DNA of 64,000 nucleotides from Streptomyces sp. HUAS CB01 (GTDB lineage: Bacteria; Actinomycetota; Actinomycetes; Streptomycetales; Streptomycetaceae), in contig NZ_CP129137.1 of assembly GCF_030406905.1 (NCBI RefSeq), positions 2,731,001 to 2,795,000 on the forward strand, in the 5' to 3' direction. Positions 26,951 through 35,807 of the stretch are shown here, in pieces. The translations under genes and the position numbers were made by a program. The notes beneath the pieces were generated by a model. It had not been told where the DNA came from. It saw only the letters and a list, made by a program, of their open reading frames with translations, and searched no databases. Within the stretch, counting starts at the first letter, position 1; every line of letters starts with the position of its first letter.

Positions 26951-29278
26951 CTAACCGCCCACGGGTACGTTGTCGCGGTCCCGGTCGTCCTCCCCGTCCG
27001 GGGTTCCGCCCCCGCCGGCAGGGGGGAGCCCGCCCCGTTCGTCGGCGCCGCGCTCCTGTGCGACGGCGCCCGCCGGGACGGGCCCGGGTATCCCGCCCTC
27101 GCTGAGACCGAACCTCGCGTGGAGCGCCCGCAGCGGGGCCGGGGCCCACCAGGTGGCCCTGCCCGTCAGCTTCATCACCGAGGGGACCAGCAGGCTGCGC
27201 ACCACCATGGCGTCCACGAGCACGGCGAGGGCGATGCCGAGACCGAGCATCTTGGTGTTGCTCACCCGCGAGGTGCCGATCGCGACCATCACCACCGCGA
27301 GGATCACGGCCGCGGCGGTGATCAGCCCTCCGGTACGGCGCAGCCCGAAGGCCACGGCGTGCTCGTGGTCGCCGGTGCGGTCGTACTCCTCCTTGATGCG
27401 GGAGAGCAGGAACACGCCGTAGTCCATGGAGAGTCCGAAGGCGACGCAGAACATCAGCACCGGAAGCGTCGTCTCGATGGCGCCCGTGGCGGTGAAGGAG
27501 AGCGGGCCGGACAGATGCCCCTCCTGGAAGACCCAGACGACGGCCCCGAACATCGCCGTGAGGCTCAGTCCGTTGAGCACGACGGCCTGGAGCGGGATCA
27601 GCACGCTTCCGGTGAGCAGGAAGACGAGCAGGAGGGTGACGACGGCGATGATCGCCGCGGCCCACGGCAGCCGATCGCCGATCGCGTCCTTGGAGTCAAC
27701 GAGCATCGCCGCCGCACCGGCCACGGAGGTCTCGAACGGGGCCGGCTCCGCACGGAGGTCGCGGACGAGTCGCTGTGACTCCTCCCCGACGGCCTCCTCC
27801 TCGGGCAGCACCGTGAACACCGCGTGCTCACCGGAGACCAGCGGTCCGTCGACGCGCCGGACCCCTGGAAGGGCCTCGACGCGCGTGCGGTAGTCGGCGT
27901 AGTCCTGCGGGTCGGCCGCACCCTCGGCGAAGACGTCGAGACCACCGCCGGGACTGCCGGGGAACCCGTCCCGGATGTGCTGCTGCACGACATGCGACTC
28001 CGCGTCGGACGGCAACTGCCGGTCGTCCGCCGGTCCGAACCTCACTCCCAGGAACGGCAGTCCGAGCAGCACCAGTCCGGCCGTGGTGGCCGCGGCGAAG
28101 ACGGGTGCCCGGCGCATCACGAGGCGCACCAGTCGTGCCCAGCGCACCCCGTCGGCGTCATCCGCGGAGCCGGCCGCCGAGTGCGACGGGGCCTCGCCCG
28201 CGGGCTGCCGGCGCCCGCGGCGGAACAGCTTCCGCAGATCGAGTGCGTTCACACGGTCGCCGAGGAGCATCAGCGCGGCGGGGAGGAGCACGAGCGCGGC
28301 CGCGGCGGCCAGCAGGACCACGGCGATCCCCGCGTAGGCGAACGACCGAAGGAAGTACTGCGGGAAGACCAGCATCGCGGCGAGTGACACGGCCACCGTC
28401 AGCGCCGAGAAGAGGACCGTGCGGCCGGCGGTGCGGATCGTGGTCGCCATGGCCTCCCGCGTCTGCGCCCCGCCCGCCAGTTCCTCCCGGAAGCGGCGCA
28501 CGATGAACAGGGCGTAGTCGATGGCGAGTCCGAGACCGAGGGCCGTCGTGAGGTTCTGCGCGAAGACCGAGACGTCGGTGAACTCGGTCAGTCCGCGCAG
28601 GACCGCGTTCGTCCCCAGGATGGCGACGATGCCGATGCCCAGCGGCAGCAGGGCGGCGACCGCGCTGCCGAAGACCATCACGAGCAGGACCAGCGTCACC
28701 GGCAGCGCGATCATCTCCGCGCGGAGGAGGTCCTCCTGGATGATCGTCTCCATGTCGTGCATGACCGCGACGGGCCCGCCGACGGAGACTTCCACCGGTC
28801 CGTGCGTGCCCCGGTACGCGGGCGCGATGCGCTCCAGCACCCCGGCGGCCGTCTTCTCGTCGCCTTCGATCCGGGCGGCGATGAGTGCTTCGCGGCCGTC
28901 CTCGGCGCGCAGGGCGGGGGACTCGGTCCGCCAGTAGGAGCCGACGCCCGTCACGCCCTCCTCGCCGGCGAGTCGCCCGGTCAGCCGCTCGGCCTCGGCG
29001 GCGACGGACGGATCGTCGACGCCTTCGGGCCCGGTGCGGACGAGGAGGAGCAGATTGGGACGTGCGGCCGGGAACTCGCGGTCGAGGGCTTCGGTGGCGT
29101 AGGTCGACTGGGCGTCGGGGTCCTCCCATCCTCCGCTGCCCATCCGGTCCGCGACACCGCTGCCCGCGAGGACGGCGAGCGCGGTGACGACGAGTGCCAG
29201 CAGCAGCGACAGCCGTGGTCGCGCGGTGACGAAGCGGGTCCAGCCGCCCGGGCGCGGCTCGTGATTGACGTCGGACAT
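26951..29278 (-). CDS. MMPL family RND-type transporter
   Basis: A 775-residue exporter from ATG 29278 with GGGAGGGG upstream. There are two halves, each with one N-terminal TM, a large extracytoplasmic loop and a cluster of five to six TMs. The two MMPL motifs [14 protein letters not shown] and [18 protein letters not shown] carry the Asp-Tyr pair that relays protons. The last 55 residues are an acidic, Pro/Gly-rich cytoplasmic tail. It diverges from a tetR gene and is most likely the target of that regulator. Confidence 0.92.
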   Translation of the reverse strand: MSDVNHEPRPGGWTRFVTARPRLSLLLALVVTALAVLAGSGVADRMGSGGWEDPDAQSTYATEALDREFPAARPNLLLLVRTGPEGVDDPSVAAEAERLTGRLAGEEGVTGVGSYWRTESPALRAEDGREALIAARIEGDEKTAAGVLERIAPAYRGTHGPVEVSVGGPVAVMHDMETIIQEDLLRAEMIALPVTLVLLVMVFGSAVAALLPLGIGIVAILGTNAVLRGLTEFTDVSVFAQNLTTALGLGLAIDYALFIVRRFREELAGGAQTREAMATTIRTAGRTVLFSALTVAVSLAAMLVFPQYFLRSFAYAGIAVVLLAAAAALVLLPAALMLLGDRVNALDLRKLFRRGRRQPAGEAPSHSAAGSADDADGVRWARLVRLVMRRAPVFAAATTAGLVLLGLPFLGVRFGPADDRQLPSDAESHVVQQHIRDGFPGSPGGGLDVFAEGAADPQDYADYRTRVEALPGVRRVDGPLVSGEHAVFTVLPEEEAVGEESQRLVRDLRAEPAPFETSVAGAAAMLVDSKDAIGDRLPWAAAIIAVVTLLLVFLLTGSVLIPLQAVVLNGLSLTAMFGAVVWVFQEGHLSGPLSFTATGAIETTLPVLMFCVAFGLSMDYGVFLLSRIKEEYDRTGDHEHAVAFGLRRTGGLITAAAVILAVVMVAIGTSRVSNTKMLGLGIALAVLVDAMVVRSLLVPSVMKLTGRATWWAPAPLRALHARFGLSEGGIPGPVPAGAVAQERGADERGGLPPAGGGGTPDGEDDRDRDNVPVGG

Positions 29279-29337
29279 CGGGCAGTGTTCCCCTCCCCCG
29301 GGACCGGTGCCGCGCAGCAGGCAGCACGGGTCGGCCA

Positions 29338-29409
29338 TTGCCATAGACTGGCAAACACGAGTCATCGCTCGCGTTTCACAAGAATGCGAGCGCGCACTCG
29401 TGTTTGTCA
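29338..29409. promoter_or_regulatory. Nested palindromic operators between MMPL exporter and TetR
   Basis: Three inverted repeats stack in 72 bases: TTGCCA-N5-TGGCAA (29338-29354, perfect); a long pair TGGCAAACACGAGT (29349-29362) and ACTCGTGTTTGTCA (29396-29409), 13 of 14 complementary; and an inner CGCTCGC/GCGAGCG (29366-29372, 29386-29392). On the minus strand TTGACA (29410-29405) forms a -35-like box in the outer arm. The layout fits two TetR dimers controlling both genes. Confidence 0.7.
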
Positions 29410-29443
29410 ACCGAGCCCGGAGAACTGGGGATTGGTGGTTCAC

Positions 29444-30121
29444 ATGCCAGAGGCGCCCGACACCGAGGAGCAGGCCGGCCCCGCACAGCCGCGCCGCCGC
29501 CAGGCACGGGGCGAGCGCCGGATCGCCCAGCTCCTGGAGGCCGCCGCGGGGGTGTTCTGCCGCAGCGGCTACACCGCCGCGAGCACCAACGCCATCGCCC
29601 GCGAGGCAGGCGTCTCACCGGGCACGCTGTACCAGTTCTTCCCGAACAAGGAGGCCATCGCCGTCGAACTGGGCGGCCGGCTGATGCAGCGCTGGCGCGA
29701 GACGCACGGCGCCGCCTTCGACGCGATCGACCCGAGCCTCCCGCTCGACGAACTGCTGGACTCGGTCCTCGACCCGCTGATCGAGTTCAACTGCCAGAAC
29801 CCCGCCTTCGCCGTCCTCATGCACGGCTCCGAGATCCCCGGCCGGATCACCGAGGAGCACGACGCCGTGCACTCGGCGCTCCTCGAGCGCGTGGAACGGA
29901 TCCTCGGCGACTTCCTCCCGGACGCCGCACCCGCCGAGCTGAGCCGCATCGCGAACATGACGTTCTCCTCGGTCAAGGGCGGGCTGGAGCTGATCCTCGC
30001 CCACGAGGGGGCGGAACGGGACGCGTACAAGGCCGAGCTGAAGACGATGGTGCAGCGCTACCTCGGACCTCTGGTCGACGCGACCCCGGAGCCGGAGGGC
30101 GCTCGCACTCATACCCCCTAG
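29444..30121 (+). CDS. TetR family transcriptional regulator
   Basis: A 225-residue regulator from ATG 29444. After a Gln/Arg-rich head, the TetR helix-turn-helix reads RIAQLLEAAAGVFCRSGY, TAASTNAIAREAGVSPGTLYQFFPNKEAIAVELG at about 25-75. The C-terminal ligand domain is about 150 residues with no obvious insert. It diverges from an MMPL exporter across nested palindromes and so probably represses it and itself. Its stop codon TAG (30119-30121) lies inside the CsoR-like box of the downstream copper chaperone gene, so the two loci abut without a spacer. Confidence 0.9.
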   Translation: MPEAPDTEEQAGPAQPRRRQARGERRIAQLLEAAAGVFCRSGYTAASTNAIAREAGVSPGTLYQFFPNKEAIAVELGGRLMQRWRETHGAAFDAIDPSLPLDELLDSVLDPLIEFNCQNPAFAVLMHGSEIPGRITEEHDAVHSALLERVERILGDFLPDAAPAELSRIANMTFSSVKGGLELILAHEGAERDAYKAELKTMVQRYLGPLVDATPEPEGARTHTP

Positions 30122-30127
30122 GGGTAT
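30111..30127 (+). promoter_or_regulatory. CsoR-type copper operator overlapping tetR stop codon
   Basis: ATACCCCCTAGGGGTAT is a palindrome of the CsoR class (ATACCC...GGGTAT). A TATAAA at 30125-30130 overlaps its right end and can act as the -10 box, so copper-free CsoR would mask it. The tetR stop TAG at 30119-30121 is the centre of the palindrome. No csoR gene is in the window. Confidence 0.75.
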
Positions 30128-30241
30128 AAACTCGGGACGAGCCCAGGGGAGTCCCGGCATCAGCACGACTCCCCTGGTGCACCATGACTTCGCCGCACGA
30201 AGTGATCGCACGACGACACATCCGCAAAGAGGGAGAACGCC

Positions 30242-30553
30242 ATGACCGCCGAGACGAACACCGGCACCATCGAGGCCACCGGCTCCTGCTGCTCGCCGAC
30301 GGGTTCCTGCCACGGCGGTGCGGCCGGTGCCGAGACGAGCGGCACCACCGCGGTCTACCTGGTACAGGGCATGACGTGCGGCCACTGCGAGGGCGCCGTG
30401 ACCGAGGAGATCTCCGCGATCGCCGGCGTCACGTCCGTCAAGGCCGTCGCCGCGACCGGGCAGGTCACCGTGACCTCGGCCGCGCCGCTCGACGAGGCCG
30501 ACGTGCGCGCCGCCGTGGACGAGGCCGGCTACGAGCTCACCGGAAGGGCCTGA
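30242..30553 (+). CDS. Copper chaperone, HMA domain, Cys-rich N-terminus
   Basis: A 103-residue protein from ATG 30242 with GAGGGAGAA upstream. The HMA fold occupies about 38-103, with the metal site GMTCGHC at 46-52 and a family-typical EISAIAGVTSVKAVAATGQVTV. The first 35 residues carry an additional SCCSPTGSCHGG, a CC/CH motif not present in usual CopZ proteins, which may add a second Cu(I) site. It is preceded by a CsoR-like operator, so copper-inducible expression is expected. No CopA ATPase is next to it; it must work with a distant pump. Confidence 0.9.
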   Translation: MTAETNTGTIEATGSCCSPTGSCHGGAAGAETSGTTAVYLVQGMTCGHCEGAVTEEISAIAGVTSVKAVAATGQVTVTSAAPLDEADVRAAVDEAGYELTGRA

Positions 30554-30610
30554 CGCCTCCGGCGGGCGCGGCCCCGAAGAGCCCCGAAAGACCCCGACCG
30601 CACCCCTCGC

Positions 30611-30633
30611 CGCCCCGGACTCCACCCGGGGCG
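30611..30633 (+). terminator. Terminator after copper chaperone
   Basis: An 8-bp stem CGCCCCGG/CCGGGGCG with a short loop, followed by ACTTTG, lies 58 bases after the stop. Confidence 0.6.
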
Positions 30634-30940
30634 ACTTTGCCGTTCCACCGGGCCCCAGGGGCCACGCGACGCCCCGGCCGTCCCGAGTTCACCGGGTACC
30701 GGCCCTTGCACCTGCCGGGCCCCCGAAGGGCGTCCTCACCCCGCCGCCACCGCCCCCGGGAACACCTGACCGGCCCCGCGGGAATTCCCGGGACCTACTC
30801 GTTGGTTTCCGTGGTCATCAGGAGCCTGCATCTGCGATCCTTCACGTGGTACACAGGACCTTCACAAAGAGACCCAGATCACAGATATTGATGGGTAACC
30901 ATTCGGGCTCTTCGCGAGTCTAAGTGGGCGATGCCAGAGC

Positions 30941-30976
30941 GTCTTGGGGGACGCTCATGGGATGTCTTGGGGGACG
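30941..30976 (+). repeat. Direct repeat of GTCTTGGGGGACG
   Basis: Two identical 13-base copies start at 30941 and 30964, 23 bases apart, close to two turns of DNA helix. Each could be a protein-binding half site or part of a leader RNA. Function unknown. Confidence 0.7.
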
Positions 30977-31134
30977 TCCCAGGCAAGCGTTGGCCGGGGC
31001 ACGTACGACCGGGGAGCTTTGAGCGGCCCTCCCGTAGATACGTACCCCGGCAGACCGCGTCGCGAAGAGCTTCTGCTGGACACCAGCAGACGCCCGGCCG
31101 GATCCCGTGGGGGGAATCCGCACCGGGGATATGG

Positions 31135-31183
31135 GAAGCGCCCCGCTTGTCGACCCGTGGGGGGATCGGCAGCGGGGCGCTTC
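31135..31183. terminator. 13-bp perfect inverted repeat, likely terminator
   Basis: GAAGCGCCCCGCT (31135-31147) is perfectly complementary to AGCGGGGCGCTTC (31171-31183) with a 23-base loop. It follows the repeat-bearing stretch and could end a plus-strand transcript coming from 30900. Confidence 0.5.
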
Positions 31184-31194
31184 TCTGCGCACAG

Positions 31195-31225
31195 GGTCCC
31201 GCCGCGCCCGGGGCACGGCGGGACC
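31195..31225 (-). terminator. Terminator of citrate synthase gene
   Basis: A 10-bp perfect stem (GGTCCCGCCG / CGGCGGGACC) with an 11-base loop, ending 12 bases beyond the citA stop. Confidence 0.7.
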
Positions 31226-31237
31226 GGGAGTCAGGCC

Positions 31238-32527
31238 TCAGCGGGCCTCGACGGGGACGAAATCGCGAAGGACCTCGCCCGTGTAGATCTGGCGCGGGCG
31301 ACCGATGCGGGAACCCGGCTCCTTGATCATCTCGTGCCACTGGGCGATCCAGCCCGGAAGGCGGCCGAGGGCGAAGAGCACGGTGAACATCTCGGTCGGG
31401 AAGCCCATGGCCCGGTAGATCAGACCGGTGTAGAAGTCCACGTTCGGGTACAGCTTGCGCTCGACGAAGTAGTCGTCGGAGAGCGCGTGCTCCTCCAGCT
31501 TGAGGGCGATGTCCAGCAGCTCGTCGGACTTGCCGAGCGCGGAGAGCACGTCGTGGGCGGCGGCCTTGATGATCTTGGCGCGGGGGTCGAAGTTCTTGTA
31601 GACCCGGTGGCCGAAGCCCATCAGACGGACGCCGTCCTCCTTGTTCTTCACCTTGCGGATGAAGGTGTCGACGTCGCCACCGGTGGCCGCGATGCCCTCG
31701 AGCATCTCCAGCACGGACTGGTTGGCGCCACCGTGCAGCGGGCCCCACAGGGCGGAGATGCCGGCGGAGATCGAGGCGAACATGTTCGCCTGGGAGGAGC
31801 CGACCAGGCGCACGGTGGACGTCGAACAGTTCTGCTCGTGGTCCGCGTGCAGGATGAGCAGCTTGTCGAGGGCGGCCACGACGACCGGGTCCAGCTCGTA
31901 CTCCTGCGCCGGGACCGAGAAGGTCATCCGCAGGAAGTTCTCCACGTAGCCGAGGTCGTTACGCGGGTAGACGAACGGGTGACCGATCGACTTCTTGTAC
32001 GCGTAGGCAGCGATCGTCGGCAGCTTCGCCAGCAGCCGGATGGTGGAGAGGTGGCGCTGCTTCTCGTCGAACGGGTTGTGGCTGTCCTGGTAGAACGTCG
32101 ACAGCGCGCTGACCACGGACGAGAGCATGGCCATCGGGTGGGCGTCGCGCGGGAAGCCGTCGAAGAACCGCTTGACGTCCTCGTGCAGCAGCGTGTGCTG
32201 GGTGATCTCGCCCCGGAACGCCGCCAGCTGGTCGACGGTCGGCAGCTCACCGTTGATCAGCAGGTAGGCCACCTCGAGGAAGCTGGAGCGCTCGGCCAGC
32301 TGCTCGATGGGGTAGCCGCGGTAGCGCAGGATGCCCTGCTCGCCGTCGAGGTAGGTGATCGCGGATTTATAGGCGGCCGTGTTGCCGTAACCGCTGTCCA
32401 GGGTCACCAGACCGGTCTGCGCCCGGAGCTTCCCGATGTCGAAGCCCTTGTCGCCGACGGTGCTCTCGACCACCGGGTAGGTGTATTCACCGTCCGCGTA
32501 CCGCAGTACTACAGAGTTGTCGCTCAC
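31238..32527 (-). CDS. citA: Citrate synthase
   Basis: A 429-residue type II-like citrate synthase from GTG 32527. It condenses acetyl-CoA and oxaloacetate in the TCA cycle. Visible are GDKGFDIGKLRAQTG near the N-terminus, then LHADHEQNCSTSTVRLVG, the catalytic His in GPLHGGANQSVLEML, and the second His/Asp region GFGHRVYKNFDPRA at about 305. It follows recD2 on the same strand with 168 bases between, which hold a 17-base palindrome. Its presence next to recD2 is typical of Streptomyces chromosomes in the core, non-accessory region. Confidence 0.95.
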   Translation of the reverse strand: MSDNSVVLRYADGEYTYPVVESTVGDKGFDIGKLRAQTGLVTLDSGYGNTAAYKSAITYLDGEQGILRYRGYPIEQLAERSSFLEVAYLLINGELPTVDQLAAFRGEITQHTLLHEDVKRFFDGFPRDAHPMAMLSSVVSALSTFYQDSHNPFDEKQRHLSTIRLLAKLPTIAAYAYKKSIGHPFVYPRNDLGYVENFLRMTFSVPAQEYELDPVVVAALDKLLILHADHEQNCSTSTVRLVGSSQANMFASISAGISALWGPLHGGANQSVLEMLEGIAATGGDVDTFIRKVKNKEDGVRLMGFGHRVYKNFDPRAKIIKAAAHDVLSALGKSDELLDIALKLEEHALSDDYFVERKLYPNVDFYTGLIYRAMGFPTEMFTVLFALGRLPGWIAQWHEMIKEPGSRIGRPRQIYTGEVLRDFVPVEAR

Positions 32528-32635
32528 GTCATCCCTCACCGACGTAGTGCCTCTTCTTCGAGGTGCCCTGACTGTCTCTACCATCCCCCATTTGGCTGAG
32601 GAGAGTGCACTCGGGGTCGACCATTCGGCCGGTCA

Positions 32636-32652
32636 GCGGCACTCAGTGCCGC
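32636..32652 (-). promoter_or_regulatory. 17-base perfect palindrome upstream of citA
   Basis: GCGGCACT-C-AGTGCCGC lies 109 bases upstream of the citA start and 44 bases after the recD2 stop. It may be the recD2 terminator or a regulator site for citA; a run of T is lacking, so either reading stays open. Confidence 0.5.
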
Positions 32653-32695
32653 CCAGCCTGCTCATCCTGCCCCCTTCGCCCCGGTTCCGGAAGTG

Positions 32696-34924
32696 TTAGG
32701 TGATCTTTCCCACGAACCCTCCACCTGTCAGCCTGTGGTCGAGTGCGGTAAAGCGCGTGCCTGCCGAGACTGTGCGGACCGCCTGACCCATCGCTCTGCG
32801 GGAGCCGACGAGCACGACGAGCTTCCGCGCGCGCGTCACGGCCGTGTAGAGCAGGTTCCGCTGGAGCATCATCCAGGCCCCGGTGGTGACCGGAATCACC
32901 ACCGCCGGATACTCGCTGCCCTGGGAGCGGTGGATCGTGACGGCGTAGGCGTGGGCGAGCTCGTCCAGCTCGTCGAAGTCGTAGGACACCTCCTCGTCCT
33001 CGTCCGTCAGCACCGTCAGCCGCTGATCGACCGGATCGAGCGAGGTCACCACGCCGACCGTGCCGTTGAAGACCCCGTTCTTCCCCTTCTCGTAATTGTT
33101 GCGAATCTGAGTGACCTTGTCGCCGACGCGGAAGACCCGGCCGCCGAACCGCTTCTCGGGGACATCGGGGCGGGCCGGGGTGATCGCCTGCTGGAGCAGG
33201 CCGTTCAGGGTGCCCGCGCCGGCGGGACCTCGGTGCATGGGCGCCAGGACCTGCACATCACGCCGCGGGTCGAGCCCGAAGCGGGCGGGAACCCGCCGGG
33301 CGGCGACGTCGACGGTGAGCCGTCCCGCCTCCTCGGTGTCGTCCTCGACGAAGAGGAAGAAGTCGCTCAGCCCCTGGGTGAGCGGCTGGGCCCCGGAGTT
33401 GATGCGGTGGGCGTTGGTGACCACCCCCGACTGCTGGGCCTGACGGAAGATCCGGGTGAGCCGGACCGACGGGACCGGGCTGCCGTCGGCGAGGAGATCA
33501 CTGAGCACCTCGCCCGCGCCGACGCTCGGGAGCTGGTCCACGTCGCCGACGAGCAGCAGATGGGCACCCGGCGCCACGGCCTTCACCAGCTTGTTCGCCA
33601 GAAGCAGGTCGAGCATCGAGGCCTCGTCGACCACCACGAGGTCGGCGTCGAGCGGCCGGTCCCTGTCGTAGGCCGCGTCGCCACCCGGTTTCAGCTCCAG
33701 GAGCCGGTGCACGGTGGACGCCTCGGCCCCGGTCAGCTCGGCGAGGCGCTTGGCGGCCCGGCCCGTGGGTGCGGCGAGCACCACCTTGGCCTTCTTGGCG
33801 CGGGCGAGTTCCACAATGGAACGGACCGTGAACGACTTGCCGCAGCCGGGGCCGCCGGTCAGCACCGCCACCTTCCTGGTGAGGGCGAGACGGACGGCCT
33901 GCTCCTGCTCGGGCGCGAGCTCCGCGCCCGTGCGGTCGGCGAGCCAGGCCAGCGCCTTGTCCCAGGCCACGTCCTGGAAGGCGGGCATACGGTCCTCGTC
34001 CGTGCGCAGCAGCCGGGCCAGTTGACCGGCGAGGGACAGCTCCGCGCGATGGAAGGGCACCAGATAGACGGCGGTGACCGGGTCCCCGCCGTCCGGCGAC
34101 GGCACCTGCTCCCGGACGACTCCTTCCTCCTCGGCAGCCAGTTCGGCGAGGCAGTCGATCACCAGGCCCGTGTCGACCTGGAGGAGCTTCACGGAGTCCG
34201 CGATGAGTCTCTCCTCCGGGAGGTAGCAGTGCCCCTGGTCCGTGGACTGGGACAGGGCGTACTGCAGTCCGGCCTTGACCCGGTCCGGGCTGTCGTGGGG
34301 GATGCCCACCGCCTGGGCGATCCGGTCGGCGGTGAGGAACCCGATGCCCCAGACGTCCGCCGCGAGCCGGTACGGCTGGTTCTTCACGACGGAGATCGAC
34401 GCGTCCTCGTACTTCTTGTAGATCCGCACGGCGATGGACGTGGAGACGCCCACCCCCTGGAGGAAGACCATGACCTCCTTGATGGCCTTCTGTTCCTCCC
34501 AGGCGGCGCCGATCAGCTTCGTGCGCTTGGGGCCGAGGCCGGGGACCTCGACGAGTCTGCCGGGCTCGCGCTCGATGACGTCCAGGGTGTCGGCGCCGAA
34601 GTGGTCGACGATGCGCTCGGCGATCCGGGGTCCGATGCCCTTGATGAGGCCGGAGCCGAGATAGCGCCGGATGCCCTGGACGGTGGCGGGGAGGACGGTG
34701 GTGTAGTTCTCGACGGTGAACTGCTTGCCGTACTGCGGGTGGGAGCCCCAGCGGCCCTCCATCCGCAGTGATTCACCCGGCTGCGCCCCGAGGAGGGAGC
34801 CGACCACCGTGAGAAGGTCGGCGCTGCCGCGACCGGTGTCGACGCGGGCGACCGTGTAGCCGTTCTCCTCGTTGGCGTAGGTGATCCGCTCCAGGACCCC
34901 TTCGAGCACTGCCAGATTGGACAT
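32696..34924 (-). CDS. recD2: SF1 ATP-dependent DNA helicase, RecD2-like
   Basis: A 742-residue helicase. The N-terminal OB-like and helix-hairpin-helix part contains KGIGPRIAERIVDHFG and VPGLGPKRTKLIG, which distinguishes RecD2 from RecD of RecBCD. Walker A GGPGCGKSFT is at about 355-364, followed by VVVDEASMLD (motif II), GDVDQLPSVGAGEVL (motif III region) and, near the C-terminus, AVTIHRSQGSEYPAVVIPV (motif VI). It unwinds DNA 5' to 3' in repair. It stands alone at the head of a transcript with citA further down. Confidence 0.94.
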   Translation of the reverse strand: MSNLAVLEGVLERITYANEENGYTVARVDTGRGSADLLTVVGSLLGAQPGESLRMEGRWGSHPQYGKQFTVENYTTVLPATVQGIRRYLGSGLIKGIGPRIAERIVDHFGADTLDVIEREPGRLVEVPGLGPKRTKLIGAAWEEQKAIKEVMVFLQGVGVSTSIAVRIYKKYEDASISVVKNQPYRLAADVWGIGFLTADRIAQAVGIPHDSPDRVKAGLQYALSQSTDQGHCYLPEERLIADSVKLLQVDTGLVIDCLAELAAEEEGVVREQVPSPDGGDPVTAVYLVPFHRAELSLAGQLARLLRTDEDRMPAFQDVAWDKALAWLADRTGAELAPEQEQAVRLALTRKVAVLTGGPGCGKSFTVRSIVELARAKKAKVVLAAPTGRAAKRLAELTGAEASTVHRLLELKPGGDAAYDRDRPLDADLVVVDEASMLDLLLANKLVKAVAPGAHLLLVGDVDQLPSVGAGEVLSDLLADGSPVPSVRLTRIFRQAQQSGVVTNAHRINSGAQPLTQGLSDFFLFVEDDTEEAGRLTVDVAARRVPARFGLDPRRDVQVLAPMHRGPAGAGTLNGLLQQAITPARPDVPEKRFGGRVFRVGDKVTQIRNNYEKGKNGVFNGTVGVVTSLDPVDQRLTVLTDEDEEVSYDFDELDELAHAYAVTIHRSQGSEYPAVVIPVTTGAWMMLQRNLLYTAVTRARKLVVLVGSRRAMGQAVRTVSAGTRFTALDHRLTGGGFVGKIT

Positions 34925-35225
34925 GGACCGACGCTACCGCCCGGCTCGGACAACGTGACCGGCCCGTCCGGAGCCGTTTCGTACGGCGTTCCCCGGAGTG
35001 CCGCCGGGGTGGCCGCCCCGGACGGTCAAGGGGGCCCGGTCGACCGACCGGGCCCCTCGTTCCCCCACCCTCTGGGCTCCCCTGAATCCCCCCCGGAATC
35101 CCTCCCCAGGAGCCCTGATGCCACATACGACTCACGCCACGCCGGAAGGGTTGCACGACTGCGGGCAGTTATTTTTCCGGAATCTCAAAATGCCGACATA
35201 TAGGCGGAGACTTAGCGTTTCCGGC
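34925..35225. other. Intergenic region upstream of DUF937 gene
   Basis: About 300 bases between divergent genes. It contains a very strong hairpin at 35031-35056 and an A/T-richer segment near 35160-35215 (TTATTTTTCCGG, CATATAGG) that likely carries the DUF937 promoter. No gene was seen. Confidence 0.5.
35031..35056 (+). terminator. Hairpin between recD2 and DUF937 gene
   Basis: GGGGCCCGGTC (35031-35041) pairs perfectly with GACCGGGCCCC (35046-35056), with a 4-base loop followed by TCGTTCCC. No plus-strand gene precedes it, so it may insulate the DUF937 gene or be an attenuator. Confidence 0.5.
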
Positions 35226-35732
35226 ATGACTGACGATTCATTTCAGCAGGAGGTCCTGGACGAGCTCGGCGACCACCGGCTCCAGGAGATCGCGGACGCC
35301 CTCGACACCGACACCGGTGCGGCCGCGGCCGTCGTCGGCACCTCGGTGTCCACCCTGTCGGGCGAATTGAAGGACGCCGCGGAGACGCCCGATCAGGCCG
35401 GCGAGGTGCGCGACGCCCTCGGCGAGCTGACCGAGCCTCCCCTGCGGGGCGCGGTCACGCTGGGCGGTGGGCTCGGCGGAGGGCTCATGGCCGGTGTGCT
35501 GGCACGGCTGGCCAGGCCCGCGGCCGCGGCGGTGGCCGAACGGACCGGCATGCCGGTCGCCACCGTCAGCAAGGCCTTCGAACTGCTGATCCCGGTCGTG
35601 CTGACCGTCCTCACCCGGCGCGCGGCGAACCGCCGGTCCCCAGGGGCGGCACCCGGCACGCCGGGCGCCCCGGGGGCCGGTGTCGGCGACGTGCTCGGCG
35701 ATCTGCTGGGAGGAGGACGGAAGAGGCCCTGA
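35226..35732 (+). CDS. DUF937 domain-containing protein
   Basis: A 168-residue protein from ATG 35226. The N-terminal YidB/DUF937 part (DSFQQEVLDELGDHRLQEIADALDTD, GTSVSTLSGELKDA) is followed by GLGGGLMAGVLARLARPAAAAVAERTGM and FELLIPVVLTVLT, and a C-terminal Gly/Pro-rich tail with GVGDVLGDLLGG. This family is common in actinobacteria. Its function is unknown; the amphipathic helices suggest self-assembly. It stands alone. Confidence 0.85.
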   Translation: MTDDSFQQEVLDELGDHRLQEIADALDTDTGAAAAVVGTSVSTLSGELKDAAETPDQAGEVRDALGELTEPPLRGAVTLGGGLGGGLMAGVLARLARPAAAAVAERTGMPVATVSKAFELLIPVVLTVLTRRAANRRSPGAAPGTPGAPGAGVGDVLGDLLGGGRKRP

Positions 35733-35807
35733 CGTCCTCGCCCGCCCACGAGGACGTCGTCACCTCCGGGCGCGCACGACTTCCCCGAGCAGAGGGGCGA
35801 GTCCGCC

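Larger units (their letters stand above)
30554..31237. other. Large intergenic region with repeats, no supported gene
   Basis: About 680 bases between copZ-like and citA. The first part carries the chaperone terminator. The middle (30840-30930) is A/T-richer, with TTCACA...GATATT as a possible promoter. At 30941-30953 and 30964-30976 the 13-mer GTCTTGGGGGACG occurs twice, 23 bases apart. The last 100 bases hold two strong hairpins. The open frame from 30944 continues through citA antisense and is compositionally unlike a gene. Possibly an RNA or leader transcript; see findings. Confidence 0.45.

Noticed and set aside
30944..32599. A 551-codon plus-strand frame running through citA
   Set aside because: It lies antisense to a certain citrate synthase gene and is the usual open shadow frame of high-GC DNA; the translation is low in aromatic residues and shows no domain.
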